Position numbers and translations under genes: made by a program
NCBI GenBank assembly: GCA_021774795.1
Contig: JAJFIR010000051.1
Span: 1 to 64,000, forward strand
DNA: 64,000 nt
Origin: Emcibacteraceae bacterium
GTDB taxonomy: Bacteria; Pseudomonadota; Alphaproteobacteria; Sphingomonadales; Emcibacteraceae
Direction of reading: 5' to 3'
Notes under the pieces: model-generated
The model's database searches: none
Seen by the model: only the letters and a program-made list of their open reading frames with translations
Told to the model about the DNA's origin: nothing
Shown here: in pieces, positions 19,899-28,698 of the stretch
Numbering within the stretch: the first letter of the stretch is position 1
Layout: each line of letters opens with the position of its first letter

Positions 19899-21632
19899 AT
19901 GAAACCTGCATTCGGACGTAAGTCAGCATCGAAACCAACTGCACCTGCTGGGACTGTGAAACCGCAGCCCAAGCCAGTGGTTTGTGCTAATGAATCGCAA
20001 GATTTGTATAACAAAAGAGCTTTAGACCAATCAGTTGATGCTAAATTTCTTAGTTCTGATGCAAATGTAGTAGATCAAGCTTACGAATATATCGAACCAG
20101 TTTTAACGGACAAAATATCACCAGAACAAGCGCGGGAACTATCACGAAGTGAAGCAGTGCAAATTGTTGAAGACGTCATTGCTGACATCGTTGAAAATAG
20201 AAAATTGAAAATTAATGACCTTGAGCAACGCGACCTCACAACTGCTTTACTCAATGATTTATTAGACATGGGCGCGTCAATAGAAATAGAATCAGCGGAA
20301 GAAAAAGAAGAGTCTGTTGTTAAAAAGAAAACTACCGCAAAAAAAGCCAAAGCAGATCAAGACCAGGTAGCAAGTAAAGAAAGCATTATTAATGCTAAAG
20401 ATCGCCTGCAGCCTCTCTTGCTTGAATATATTGATGCCGCTGCAGCCAACGAAATGGACCGCACAGATCTTGCTGATCAGGTAAGTGAGGCCGTTAATGA
20501 ACTTATGGCTCAGGAAAAGATTAACCTGAACTTGCGGGAGCAGCGCGAACTGGTCAATATGTTACTCAACGACATGTTGGGCCTAGGACCGCTGGAGCCA
20601 TTACTTGAAAGTGAAGAAATTACAGAAATAATGGTCAACGGGCCTGATCAGGTTTACATCGAAAAATCAGGTAAAATACAACTATCTGATGTCAATTTCC
20701 GTGACAATCAGCACTTAATGAATATCTGTACCAGGATCGTTAACGCCGTAGGCCGCCGTGTCGATGAAAGTACACCGATTTGTGATGCGAGACTGAAAGA
20801 TGGTAGTCGGGTCAATATAATTATTCCTCCGCTAGCCATTGACGGCGCTTCGATATCAATTCGTAAATTTGCGAAACAAAAAATTACACTGGATAAAATG
20901 ATCGATTTTGGAAGTATGTCTCATAAAATGGCTACTGTCTTAAAAATTTCATCAGCATGTCGTCTCAATATTCTTATTTCCGGTGGTACTGGATCGGGTA
21001 AAACAACAATGTTGAACGCGTTATCGCGTATGATCGATGTTGGTGAGCGCGTCGTAACAATTGAAGATACGGCTGAACTACAAATGCAACAGCCACACGT
21101 GGTTCGACTTGAAACCCGCCCTGCCAACTTAGAAGGCAAAGGTGAAATTTCAATGCGCGATCTGGTTAAAAACTCGCTGCGTATGCGCCCCGATCGAATT
21201 ATTCTTGGTGAGGTGCGCGGTGCGGAAGCCTTTGATGTGCTTCAGGCAATGAATACGGGTCACGATGGCTCCATGTGTACGCTTCATGCGAATAATCCGA
21301 GGGAAGCGTTGACCAGAATGGAAAATATGATCGGTATGGCAGATTTGAAATTACCGCAAAAAGCAGTAAGAGAACAGATTGCAGGAGCCGTTGACTTAAT
21401 CGTTCAGGTTTCCCGTATGAGAGACGGCGGAAGACGGTGTGCGTCTGTCACAGAAGTTATCGGTATGGAAGGTGATGTCATAACAACGCAAGAATTATTT
21501 CTTTATGAATTTACTGGCGAAGATGCCGAGGGAAATCTTGAAGGACAATTCCGTTCAACAGGTTTAAGACCAAATTTTATTGATAAAGCAAAATATTATG
21601 GCTTGGACCGCGCCTTAATGGAAGCGTTATAG
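19899..21632 (+). CDS. cpaF: Tad secretion ATPase CpaF/TadA with duplicated N-terminal domain
   Basis: CpaF is the hexameric ATPase powering Flp pilus assembly. The catalytic part is standard: Walker A GGTGSGKTT near 361, Walker B ILGEVRGAEAFD and the His-rich CTLHANNP. At 577 aa it is longer than the usual 450-500. The excess is explained by a repeated helical module: residues 62-127 (ending LLNDLLDMG) and 168-232 (ending LLNDMLGLG) align, joined by a Lys/Ala linker near 141-158. Only the second copy leads into the normal PLEPLL segment, so the first is the extra one. Confidence 0.95.
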   Translation: MKPAFGRKSASKPTAPAGTVKPQPKPVVCANESQDLYNKRALDQSVDAKFLSSDANVVDQAYEYIEPVLTDKISPEQARELSRSEAVQIVEDVIADIVENRKLKINDLEQRDLTTALLNDLLDMGASIEIESAEEKEESVVKKKTTAKKAKADQDQVASKESIINAKDRLQPLLLEYIDAAAANEMDRTDLADQVSEAVNELMAQEKINLNLREQRELVNMLLNDMLGLGPLEPLLESEEITEIMVNGPDQVYIEKSGKIQLSDVNFRDNQHLMNICTRIVNAVGRRVDESTPICDARLKDGSRVNIIIPPLAIDGASISIRKFAKQKITLDKMIDFGSMSHKMATVLKISSACRLNILISGGTGSGKTTMLNALSRMIDVGERVVTIEDTAELQMQQPHVVRLETRPANLEGKGEISMRDLVKNSLRMRPDRIILGEVRGAEAFDVLQAMNTGHDGSMCTLHANNPREALTRMENMIGMADLKLPQKAVREQIAGAVDLIVQVSRMRDGGRRCASVTEVIGMEGDVITTQELFLYEFTGEDAEGNLEGQFRSTGLRPNFIDKAKYYGLDRALMEAL

Positions 21633-21643
21633 GGAATAATGGA

Positions 21644-22621
21644 ATGATAGTAGACAATCCCACAATTTTGATGTTTGGCGTATTCGCAGGCGTAATCATT
21701 ATTTTCGCTACGGTCGCATTCGCAATCGGTATTTTTGGCTCCGCTAATAAGGTAACACAAGAAAGATTGTCAAAAATTAAAGGGCGCCATAATAAGGATG
21801 CCGCCATTCAGGAACAAAAAAAGGTGCTTTTTAAAAGAGAAGAAAAGTCAGTATTTGATGGACTGATTCCTAAACCCGCTGAGCTGCGTAAAAGATTAAA
21901 GAGAACCGGCAAGGAAATTACGTTCAAGAATTATATATTTACAAACGCAATTATAGCTTTCGTTGTAATGATTGTGATGATGGTGGCGACCAGTTTACCA
22001 TTCTTACCCTGTTTAATGGTAGGTATTGCCTTAGGTTTGTTTCTGCCAAATTTTTGGGTTAATTATACGATTAAAAGCAGACTAGGCAAATTTACTACTC
22101 AATTTCCTGAAGCAATTGATTTAATTGTACGTGGTCTAAAAGCCGGATTACCAATTACCGAATCTATTTATGCTGTTAGCCAGGAAATGGAAGCACCGAT
22201 TTCGACCGAGTTTAAAGCCATTACCGATGAAATGCGATTTGGTAAAACATTGGATGAAGCACTATGGCAAGCGTCCGAGAAATTAGACACGCCAGAGTTC
22301 AACTTTTTCGTGATCTGTATTTCAGTTCAGCAGGAAACAGGCGGTAACTTGGGTGAAACTCTGGGCAATCTGTCGGGTATCTTACGGGGCCGTGCTCAGC
22401 TAAAACTGAAGATTAAAGCGATGTCATCAGAAGGTCGGGCCAGTGCCATGATTATTGGTGCACTTCCTTTTGTTATGTGCGGCATAATATCAACTGTGAA
22501 CTACGAATATATGAGTGTTATGTTTACAGATCCCAGAGGCCAGATAGCGATGCTTGGCGCCGTTATATGGATGAGCATTGGCATGTTTATTATATCAAAA
22601 ATGATTAACTTCGAGACGTAA
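21644..22621 (+). CDS. tadB: Tad inner-membrane platform protein TadB/CpaG
   Basis: This 325-aa T2SSF-family membrane protein has an N-terminal helix (about 6-28), a pair of helices near 105-145 and a C-terminal pair. The cytoplasmic T2SSF domain contains FPEAIDLIVRGLKAGLPI and GGNLGETLGNLSG. With TadC it forms the inner-membrane base on which CpaF acts. It starts 11 bp after cpaF and ends 2 bp before tadC. Confidence 0.94.
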   Translation: MIVDNPTILMFGVFAGVIIIFATVAFAIGIFGSANKVTQERLSKIKGRHNKDAAIQEQKKVLFKREEKSVFDGLIPKPAELRKRLKRTGKEITFKNYIFTNAIIAFVVMIVMMVATSLPFLPCLMVGIALGLFLPNFWVNYTIKSRLGKFTTQFPEAIDLIVRGLKAGLPITESIYAVSQEMEAPISTEFKAITDEMRFGKTLDEALWQASEKLDTPEFNFFVICISVQQETGGNLGETLGNLSGILRGRAQLKLKIKAMSSEGRASAMIIGALPFVMCGIISTVNYEYMSVMFTDPRGQIAMLGAVIWMSIGMFIISKMINFET

Positions 22622-22623
22622 TT

Positions 22624-23601
22624 ATGGAACAATTTTTACCAGAAGGCATAAGTGGCGAAGACGTCATCACATTACTAGCAGCAACGTCTGCTTTTTTGGT
22701 GATAATGGCTATATGGAGCACCGGCATTATCAAGGATGGTATGGACGGACGCATAAAAGCCTTGCAAGATAGACGTCAAGATTTGAAGCGCGGTTATGTA
22801 GCTCCTGTCAAAAGGCGTTCGACTATTAAGGAATCAAAGCATGTGGGGTTCATGCATAACCTCGTTAGCAAATTAAACCTTTTGAAGAATGAACAAGCCG
22901 CCAAGTTTCAGTTAAAACTAACGCAAGCCGGGTACCGCAGTAAGGAAGCAATTATTGTGTTTCTGTTTTTTAAAACAGTGTTACCCGTTTTAATAGCGAT
23001 TATAGCGATCATTGTCATTTATGGCCTGGGAATGTTTGAGCTAACCAGTACAGAAAAGCTGTTAAGCGTTTTTGGTTCCGCTCTTGTTGCATCTTATGCG
23101 CCGGAAATTTATCTTTCAAACCACACAACTAAACGTAACCTTTTGATGACAAATTCACTTCCGGATATGCTTGATCTATTGGTTATTTGTGCTGAGGCTG
23201 GCTTGACGTTAGATGCAGCGTTGCAACGTGTGGTCAAAGAAATGGGGCAAACCAGCCCTGATCTATGCGACGAACTAAATTTGACAGCTATTGAGTTAGG
23301 GTTCTTACCAGAACGGAGGATAGCACTGCAAAACTTATCTAACCGTATCGCTCTTTCCGCGATAAAGGGTGTCACAGCAACATTAATTCAATCTGAAAAA
23401 TATGGTACGCCGCTGGCACAGTCATTAAGGGTCCTGTCCGACGAATTTCGTAATGAACGATTTATGAAAGCTGAAGAAAAAGCGGCTCGTCTGCCGGCCG
23501 TCATGACCGTGCCACTTATTATGTTCATTTTACCGACTTTATTTGTCGTTCTTATGGGACCGGCAGCATGTCAGATTAGTGATAAACTAATCAATAGCTG
23601 A
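22624..23601 (+). CDS. tadC: Tad inner-membrane platform protein TadC/CpaH
   Basis: This 325-aa T2SSF-family protein has LPDMLDLLVICAEAGLTLDA and a C-terminal helix in VPLIMFILPTLFVVLMGP. It pairs with TadB as the platform. It is the last recognisable tad gene here: no tadD, tadE, tadF or tadG follows, so the pseudopilin and accessory genes must be elsewhere or absent. A large inverted repeat follows the stop codon. Confidence 0.94.
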   Translation: MEQFLPEGISGEDVITLLAATSAFLVIMAIWSTGIIKDGMDGRIKALQDRRQDLKRGYVAPVKRRSTIKESKHVGFMHNLVSKLNLLKNEQAAKFQLKLTQAGYRSKEAIIVFLFFKTVLPVLIAIIAIIVIYGLGMFELTSTEKLLSVFGSALVASYAPEIYLSNHTTKRNLLMTNSLPDMLDLLVICAEAGLTLDAALQRVVKEMGQTSPDLCDELNLTAIELGFLPERRIALQNLSNRIALSAIKGVTATLIQSEKYGTPLAQSLRVLSDEFRNERFMKAEEKAARLPAVMTVPLIMFILPTLFVVLMGPAACQISDKLINS

Positions 23602-23636
23602 CGTTCAACGCATACCAATTAATAATAAACATCAAG

Positions 23637-23712
23637 ATCATCCTTGTCTGTTTCGCAAAAGTTAACAAAAAGTTAATTTTTAGTTGATTTAGCGAATCAG
23701 ATAGAGGATGAT
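23637..23712. repeat. Long imperfect inverted repeat after tadC
   Basis: The left arm ATCATCCTTGTCTGTTTCGC (23637-23656) and right arm 23692-23712 pair over about 20 bp. ATCATCCT with AGGATGAT and TTCGC with GCGAA are perfect; the middle is imperfect. The 35-nt loop is AT-rich and contains GTTAAC and AAGTTAA. The right arm is followed by ATTCATATGC rather than a T-run, so a simple intrinsic terminator is not obvious. It could stabilise the tad transcript 3' end or be an operator for the following kinase gene. Confidence 0.6.
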
Positions 23713-23774
23713 TCATATGCTGATTTGAAACCGCACTTGTTGTAAAAAATTGTTATGCGTATGGATGTGTAAAA

Positions 23775-24935
23775 ATGGAGTCTTCCATTACATTTTATGA
23801 AAAAGATACAGAATTAGATATATCCAGTCACCCAAGGTATATTGATGAGAATGGCCTTTTCAATGTTGTGTTTAATGAAGTAAGTGATTCCATAATACTC
23901 TTATCTATAGATCCTGAAGAAGGCATCCCGGTCATCAATGATATAAATTATCATTTTGAAATGGCCACCGGGCATACATTTCAGCAACTTAGAAACAAAC
24001 CACTCTTCGACTATTTTTATAAAAACTCCGAACAACATATTATCAATGACGCTTTAAAAAACCGCAAATCCGCATTCATCTATTGCGATTTTATTTGTGC
24101 CAATAAAAAAATACTAAGCATGAACTTGACGGTCAGGCCATACGATAATGACCTCGCGCCTTCTCGATTTATATGTGTACTCAGAGCCAAAAAAGACTTT
24201 GTTCAACAAAAGGATGAGGCTGCAAGGGACATTAAACAAAAATTACTTGCAGCAATGCATCATAATTTTAAAACGCCGCTTAACGGTATTTTGGGGTATT
24301 CCGAAGTCATTATGACTGAAATGCTCGGGCCGGTGGGTAAAAGTACGTATAAAGAATACGCTTCCGACATTCATGGCGCAGGCCAAGAACTCCTCGAGCT
24401 CATAGATAATCTTCTTGAACTCAAGGAATTGGAAACGACAGAATTTGATTTACATGAGGAAGATTTTGATCTCATCACTATATTGAAACAATGTACTGAC
24501 AAATTTAATAAGGTGGCGTTAAAAAAGAATGTTGTCATTGAAATTTCATATATATTAAATTTTCCCAAGATTTTCGGAGATAAAATAAGGATAAAAAAGT
24601 CCATTGAGTGTATTATCGATAATGCGATAAAATTTAGCCCGGAAAATGGGAAAATAAATGTAAAATTAATAACGGATTCCGCTGGAAATTGTGTCATCAG
24701 TTGTAAAGATAGAGGCAAAGGAATGACGCCACACGAAATTACCAAAGCGTTCAGTAATAATACCCAACTTGATAATATATATTCGGACCCCTGTACCGGT
24801 ATCGGATTTGGAATTTCATATGTTAAAAAACTAATGGAAAAACACGGTGGCAATCTTTCGATCCTGAGTGCACCCGGCGCAGGTACAACATTTAATTTAA
24901 ATCTTCCTAAAGATCGACTAAAGCACGGAGAATAA
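23775..24935 (+). CDS. PAS sensor histidine kinase
   Basis: This 386-aa cytoplasmic kinase has no membrane segment. A PAS-like domain (about 25-145) is followed by HisKA with H-box MHHNFKTPLNGILGYSEV (His near 163; NFK replaces the usual ELR). The HATPase domain is intact: N-box IIDNAIKFSP, G1 DRGKGM and G2 GIGFGISYVKK. It is downstream of the Tad operon on the same strand and has no adjacent response regulator. Together with the DUF2336 kinase at the other end it brackets the pilus genes, which suggests pilus or surface regulation. Confidence 0.88.
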   Translation: MESSITFYEKDTELDISSHPRYIDENGLFNVVFNEVSDSIILLSIDPEEGIPVINDINYHFEMATGHTFQQLRNKPLFDYFYKNSEQHIINDALKNRKSAFIYCDFICANKKILSMNLTVRPYDNDLAPSRFICVLRAKKDFVQQKDEAARDIKQKLLAAMHHNFKTPLNGILGYSEVIMTEMLGPVGKSTYKEYASDIHGAGQELLELIDNLLELKELETTEFDLHEEDFDLITILKQCTDKFNKVALKKNVVIEISYILNFPKIFGDKIRIKKSIECIIDNAIKFSPENGKINVKLITDSAGNCVISCKDRGKGMTPHEITKAFSNNTQLDNIYSDPCTGIGFGISYVKKLMEKHGGNLSILSAPGAGTTFNLNLPKDRLKHGE

Positions 24936-24954
24936 TGGAATTAAAGGATAGGCA

Positions 24955-25749
24955 ATGATTGTCAAACAACTATACGCAGACAATAGGCTTCGAAACTTCC
25001 ATTACTTAATCGCCTGTCCTGTCACAAAAGAAGCACTGGTAATTGATCCTTTGGATGTTGAACGTTGCCTCGATGCGGCAAATAAAAACGGTTTCAAGAT
25101 CACTCAGATATTAAATACCCACGAACATTGGGACCATATAGACGGTAATCATGAAATGCAGGAAAAAACGGGAGCGAAAATATTAGCCCACAAAGGGGCG
25201 ATGTCAACGATCCCCAATGTCGATTATGGTCTGGTCGCGGGGGATCAAATAAAAATTGGAACGTCCATTGCCTTAAAGGTACTAGACACGCCCGGACACA
25301 CGGACAGCCATATTTGTTTACTCTCTGAAGGGGCTAACGACAATTCTCTTTTTTGCGGCGACACACTGTTTAACGCCGGTGTTGGCCATTGTAAATTAGG
25401 GGGAAATCCGGACACGCTTTATAGCACTTTCTCGTCTCAACTGGCTTGCCTCTCTGATGATATTAAAATCTATCCCGGACATGATTATTTGATAAATAAT
25501 CTCCAATTCACGCTTGACCGCGAACCCGGCAACGAAGATGCTAAAACTTACTTGAAAAAATTCGAACATCAAGATCCACACGATGCTTTCGTAACGAAAA
25601 TGTGTGATGAAAGAAAGGTCAACAGTTTCATGCGCCTAAAAAACCCTGCGATAATAAAACAATTGCGTATGGTGTTTGAGGATTTTTCTCATGATCCCAG
25701 CGAAAAAGAAGTCTTTCTTGCTCTACGTAAATTGCGGGATAAATGGTAA
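24955..25749 (+). CDS. gloB: Metallo-beta-lactamase fold hydrolase, glyoxalase II-like
   Basis: This 264-aa protein has the binuclear metal motif THEHWDHIDGN (near residue 58) and further ligands in TPGHTDSH, FCGDTLF and YPGHDY, the set expected of hydroxyacylglutathione hydrolase. That enzyme finishes detoxification of methylglyoxal by cleaving S-lactoylglutathione. The C-terminal helical region (about 190-264) is present, but the usual glutathione-binding residues could not be confirmed, so a related persulfide dioxygenase or thioesterase role remains possible. It follows the kinase by 19 bp. Confidence 0.8.
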   Translation: MIVKQLYADNRLRNFHYLIACPVTKEALVIDPLDVERCLDAANKNGFKITQILNTHEHWDHIDGNHEMQEKTGAKILAHKGAMSTIPNVDYGLVAGDQIKIGTSIALKVLDTPGHTDSHICLLSEGANDNSLFCGDTLFNAGVGHCKLGGNPDTLYSTFSSQLACLSDDIKIYPGHDYLINNLQFTLDREPGNEDAKTYLKKFEHQDPHDAFVTKMCDERKVNSFMRLKNPAIIKQLRMVFEDFSHDPSEKEVFLALRKLRDKW

Positions 25750-25817
25750 AACTTGTTTCTGGAGAAAAATCCATTATTTATATCATAGCTTAAGTTATTA
25801 TACTCTAGGGAAAGATC

Positions 25818-26117
25818 ATGAGCCTCGACAATTACACGGCGTTAATCAGCGAAAAAACTGAAGAAGCAAGTGCACTAAATAAAAAGGTAAAGTTTGAACT
25901 CAACGACATTGGATTCATTTTTATTGATGCCACAGCAAACCCGCCTCGGGTGACCAATGAAGACAGCGACGCGGATGTAACGCTGATTTTATCCGGAGAA
26001 AATTTTGAAGGCTTAATTGATGGTTCACTTAACCCACAAATGGCATTTATGATGGGAAAATTGAAAATTGAAGGCGATATGGGACTGGCCCTAAAGCTAG
26101 CCAATATATTTAGTTGA
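25818..26117 (+). CDS. SCP2 sterol-binding domain protein
   Basis: This single-domain protein of 99 aa matches the SCP2 fold layout: a short N-terminal helix, beta strands with VKFELNDIGFIFIDA, then DADVTLILSGENFEGLIDG and the C-terminal AFMMGKLKIEGDMGLALKLANIF. SCP2 domains bind lipids or acyl groups in a hydrophobic pocket. Bacterial stand-alone versions are common in alphaproteobacteria, and their ligand is unknown. It lies alone between gloB and an uncharacterised gene. Confidence 0.88.
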   Translation: MSLDNYTALISEKTEEASALNKKVKFELNDIGFIFIDATANPPRVTNEDSDADVTLILSGENFEGLIDGSLNPQMAFMMGKLKIEGDMGLALKLANIFS

Positions 26118-26287
26118 TGGCACCAAAATATGTAAACAAAAACTTTTGACTTTTCATAAACAAAAAAAACCTATAGTTTCGCTGCAAAATTAATAACAAA
26201 TGCCAAATATTATAATGTGAGCTACACTGTTCCAAAAATTTATTGGGCATTATAGAATACTAACCTAGGAAAACAGAAAGCACCATC

Positions 26288-26962
26288 ATGGACCTTAATA
26301 AACTTGGATTACATATCCATGAAATTAGAAATCAATTTACCTATATTGAAGGTAATATTACCATATTAAACGACTCCATGGAAAGTAATGCCAGCACAGG
26401 TGCGTTTCTGGCACTCCAGGGTATAATGCATTCAGCGATGCAAATTTCCCGTCTTTTATGGGCACCGCGCAAAAAAGGCAAAGCGCGCGCAGAAGAATTA
26501 CGTAAATTCCTTGGGTTACCAGAAGAACATCCATTGAATAACCCGGACATCCAAACCCTATTTGATAACTGCGATGAAGCAAACACAGAATGGGTAAAAA
26601 ATACGACAGGCAAATATATTTTATATGATTACATTGGTGATCTGGGCAGTAGCCAACATAAAGATGTTGAAATTGATCAAATATTTCGCTCCTTCAATAC
26701 CAAAGATAAAATTTATGTGTATCGCGGCAAAGGTTTCGCCATGGATGCTATGCTAACTGTATTAAAAGATGTCAGCGACGCAATTAATAAGGCACATTAC
26801 CACTTGTTCCCTGATCAATGGAAAGACGTTGATGAAAATGGCGAACCGGTAAAAAATGATTCTGACGAAATAGCCGCTGCAAAGAAACCAGCAACCAAGA
26901 AGAAGCCTGCTGCGAAAAAGAAATCTGCGGTCAAAAAGAAACCTGCCGTCAAAAAAAAATAG
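26288..26962 (+). CDS. Uncharacterised protein with histone H1-like lysine/alanine tail
   Basis: This 224-aa protein is not assigned to a named family. The N-terminal 45 residues are helical and contain HEIRNQFTYIEGN, which resembles a histidine-kinase H-box or Spo0B-type dimerisation helix, but no ATPase domain follows. The middle (about 60-185) is soluble alpha/beta. The last 35 residues are repeats of K-P-A-x-K-K-K, like bacterial histone H1 mimics, suggesting nucleic-acid binding. A terminator follows at 26980-27009. The H-box resemblance is only an impression and may be coincidental. Confidence 0.65.
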   Translation: MDLNKLGLHIHEIRNQFTYIEGNITILNDSMESNASTGAFLALQGIMHSAMQISRLLWAPRKKGKARAEELRKFLGLPEEHPLNNPDIQTLFDNCDEANTEWVKNTTGKYILYDYIGDLGSSQHKDVEIDQIFRSFNTKDKIYVYRGKGFAMDAMLTVLKDVSDAINKAHYHLFPDQWKDVDENGEPVKNDSDEIAAAKKPATKKKPAAKKKSAVKKKPAVKKK

Positions 26963-26979
26963 TTATCTTATTATCTATA

Positions 26980-27009
26980 AAGCGGGACATTATAACCGCC
27001 CCGCTTTTT
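26980..27009 (+). terminator. Intrinsic terminator after the histone-tailed gene
   Basis: AAGCGGG (26980-26986) pairs with CCCGCTT (27000-27006) around a 13-nt loop and is followed by a T-run. The minus-strand gene ends inside it, so it may act for both convergent genes. Confidence 0.8.
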
Positions 27010-27304
27010 ATTTAAATGCGCCCATCGAAGTCATAATTGTCAGTCCCGCCCTCCCGATCAAAAACATAGAACTATATGCCATAATTAAATTCCAGTTTTC
27101 GACCTTATACTCACTTTTAACAATATCACCGAGCGATAATAGCAGCAAGATCAACCCTAAATATTGGGTCGTCGTTAAAAATATTTTCAGGTATTTTAAG
27201 ACACGTTTAGTTCGGTCACTGGTATATTTGACTGCCTTGATGCCGCGTTTTCGGTCTGCTACGCGCTGTCGTAGGGGTTTGCGACTATCGGGATTCGTTG
27301 CCAT
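27008..27304 (-). CDS. Small two-helix membrane protein
   Basis: This 98-aa protein is not recognised. A basic N-terminal third (RKPLRQRVADRKRG and similar) precedes two hydrophobic segments, about residues 45-62 (LTTTQYLGLILLLLSLGDI) and 72-95. The positive-inside rule puts the N-terminus in the cytoplasm. It is convergent with the histone-tailed gene and shares its terminator region. The 115 bp upstream toward 27420 separate it from a divergent 59-codon gene. Confidence 0.6.
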   Translation of the reverse strand: MATNPDSRKPLRQRVADRKRGIKAVKYTSDRTKRVLKYLKIFLTTTQYLGLILLLLSLGDIVKSEYKVENWNLIMAYSSMFLIGRAGLTIMTSMGAFK

Positions 27305-27419
27305 CGATATTTACTCTGTAATTTATGATCAACTAATATGAATGAATATTTAATCTTTCACCTTTCGAATTTTCCAAGTATAGGAAGTAAGCAATCAATA
27401 TTCAAATAGGATGTAATAA

Positions 27420-27599
27420 ATGTCAGCCTTTAAGGTAACTTTACAATCAAATTTAACTCATGGCACGTTTTATTGGGTAGCAAATGTAAATGCAGCAAGC
27501 GAAGAAGAAGCGGTCACCGCCGCTGAACATTTATTTATGGAGCAAATTGAAAGTGCGGGAGAATGGGACTTTTCAAATTATGAAGCTGAGAAATTATAA
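27420..27599 (+). CDS. Small protein of 59 residues, unknown
   Basis: An ATG at 27420 preceded by AGGA opens a 59-codon frame ending TAA at 27597-27599. The product begins MSAFKVTLQSNLTHGTFYW, continues with a segment AASEEEAVTAAEHLF and is acidic overall. The periodic beta-then-helix look, sensible codon use and ribosome site support a real gene. It was too short for a 60-codon cutoff. It converges on and overlaps the lipoprotein gene by 22 bp. No family is recognised. Confidence 0.6.
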   Translation: MSAFKVTLQSNLTHGTFYWVANVNAASEEEAVTAAEHLFMEQIESAGEWDFSNYEAEKL

Positions 27600-28225
27600 C
27601 GGTCCAGTTTAACTTCAGGATACCACGGCCCCAACCATACCTTTGCCGGTGGCGTTTCCGCTAATGCACCATTTTTATGGAACCAGGAATCAACCACATA
27701 GTGACCTTCCCCACCGACGGTTTTCTCTTTATTTACTTCATGTATGGTAGCGGTGCTGTGCGGATAACTAAGCTCGTTAAAATTTCGTCTTAATGGTGCG
27801 CCGAGACTATGCCACCGAAACAAACCGTCTTGACTTAGTAAATAAAGATATGTGGTACTATTAAACGCCTCGTCAATGCAGTCCATTTGGCCCCTGGTAT
27901 TAAAATTAATGACTTGGGCTTTTGCTTTGTCAAGTTCGGTCCCTGTTTTCGGCCCAATAAATTGCTCAATCATCGCGATTGCCTGAGCGATCCGAAAGCG
28001 TTCTTCTGCTGCTGATTTGGATGAATTCATAAATAAGGCACGTATTAATCTCCACTCGCCTTCCGTTAAACCTGTCTTTTGGTAATATTTACATCCATAT
28101 CCGTAACATACACCAAAACGTTGATGACTTTTAAGATCATCCGCATGGCCGATTAATTTTTCATTGGATGAAAAACCACATGCGGTTACCATAATTATCG
28201 ATATTATGAATAGGATTGGTCTCAT
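27578..28225 (-). CDS. Putative lipoprotein of about 215 residues
   Basis: The frame extends to 28270, but I place the start at the ATG 28223-28225, because it begins a clean signal peptide (MRPILFIISIIMVTACG) with a lipobox VTAC. The mature protein contains paired cysteines (VCYGYGCKYY), a region EERFRIAQAIAMIEQFIGP and a C-terminal VVDSWFHKNG. It resembles uncharacterised exported proteins seen in alphaproteobacteria, with no function I can name. Its 3' end overlaps the small ORF on the other strand, and rpsU lies upstream on the same strand. Confidence 0.7.
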   Translation of the reverse strand: MRPILFIISIIMVTACGFSSNEKLIGHADDLKSHQRFGVCYGYGCKYYQKTGLTEGEWRLIRALFMNSSKSAAEERFRIAQAIAMIEQFIGPKTGTELDKAKAQVINFNTRGQMDCIDEAFNSTTYLYLLSQDGLFRWHSLGAPLRRNFNELSYPHSTATIHEVNKEKTVGGEGHYVVDSWFHKNGALAETPPAKVWLGPWYPEVKLDRYNFSAS

Positions 28226-28251
28226 ATAATATTCTCGGTAACATATTAATA

Positions 28252-28290
28252 AAAAAAGGCCATCACTCAATATCAGAGGACGGCCTTTTG
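28252..28290 (-). terminator. Intrinsic terminator downstream of rpsU
   Basis: On the minus strand AAAAGGCCGTC pairs with GATGGCCTTTT, followed by a T7 run. It is placed between rpsU (ending at 28314) and the lipoprotein start, so it separates the two transcripts. Confidence 0.8.
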
Positions 28291-28313
28291 AATTCTAAAA
28301 TAACGTTTAAGCT

Positions 28314-28520
28314 TTAAACAGCACCGTCGCGTTCGAGACGCTTGCGATCAAGTTTCCGAGACCGACGAACAGCAGCAGCATTTTCACGGGCTTTCTTTTC
28401 AGAAGGCTTTTCATAAAAGCGTCGCATTTTCATTTCGCGGTACACTCCTTCGCGCTGAAGCTTCTTCTTCAGGGCACGTAAGGCTTGATCTACGTTATTA
28501 TCGCGGACAATAACCTGCAT
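28314..28520 (-). CDS. rpsU: 30S ribosomal protein S21
   Basis: This is the 68-residue small basic S21 protein, starting [20 protein letters not shown] and including [16 protein letters not shown]. The frame continues four codons further to a GTG at 28532, but the AGGAG ribosome site almost abuts that codon, so the ATG at 28518-28520 is preferred and gives the usual alphaproteobacterial N-terminus. It is divergent from the COQ9 gene, a neighbour pair common in alphaproteobacteria. It is not part of the dnaG-rpoD block, unlike in enterobacteria. Confidence 0.96.
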   Translation of the reverse strand: MQVIVRDNNVDQALRALKKKLQREGVYREMKMRRFYEKPSEKKARENAAAVRRSRKLDRKRLERDGAV

Positions 28521-28698
28521 GGTTACAGTCACACTCCTTTCTAGTTTATGTCATATTCCAGAAACTTATGTTTCTAGGGAGACGCTTTCTAGCAGCTAGC
28601 TGCCATTAAGTGAAGCATTTTCTGATAATATTACTAATTAACTGCTAAATTCAGTAATTTAACTTTACCTTTCGTTAAACGGGCATCATATTTACACT

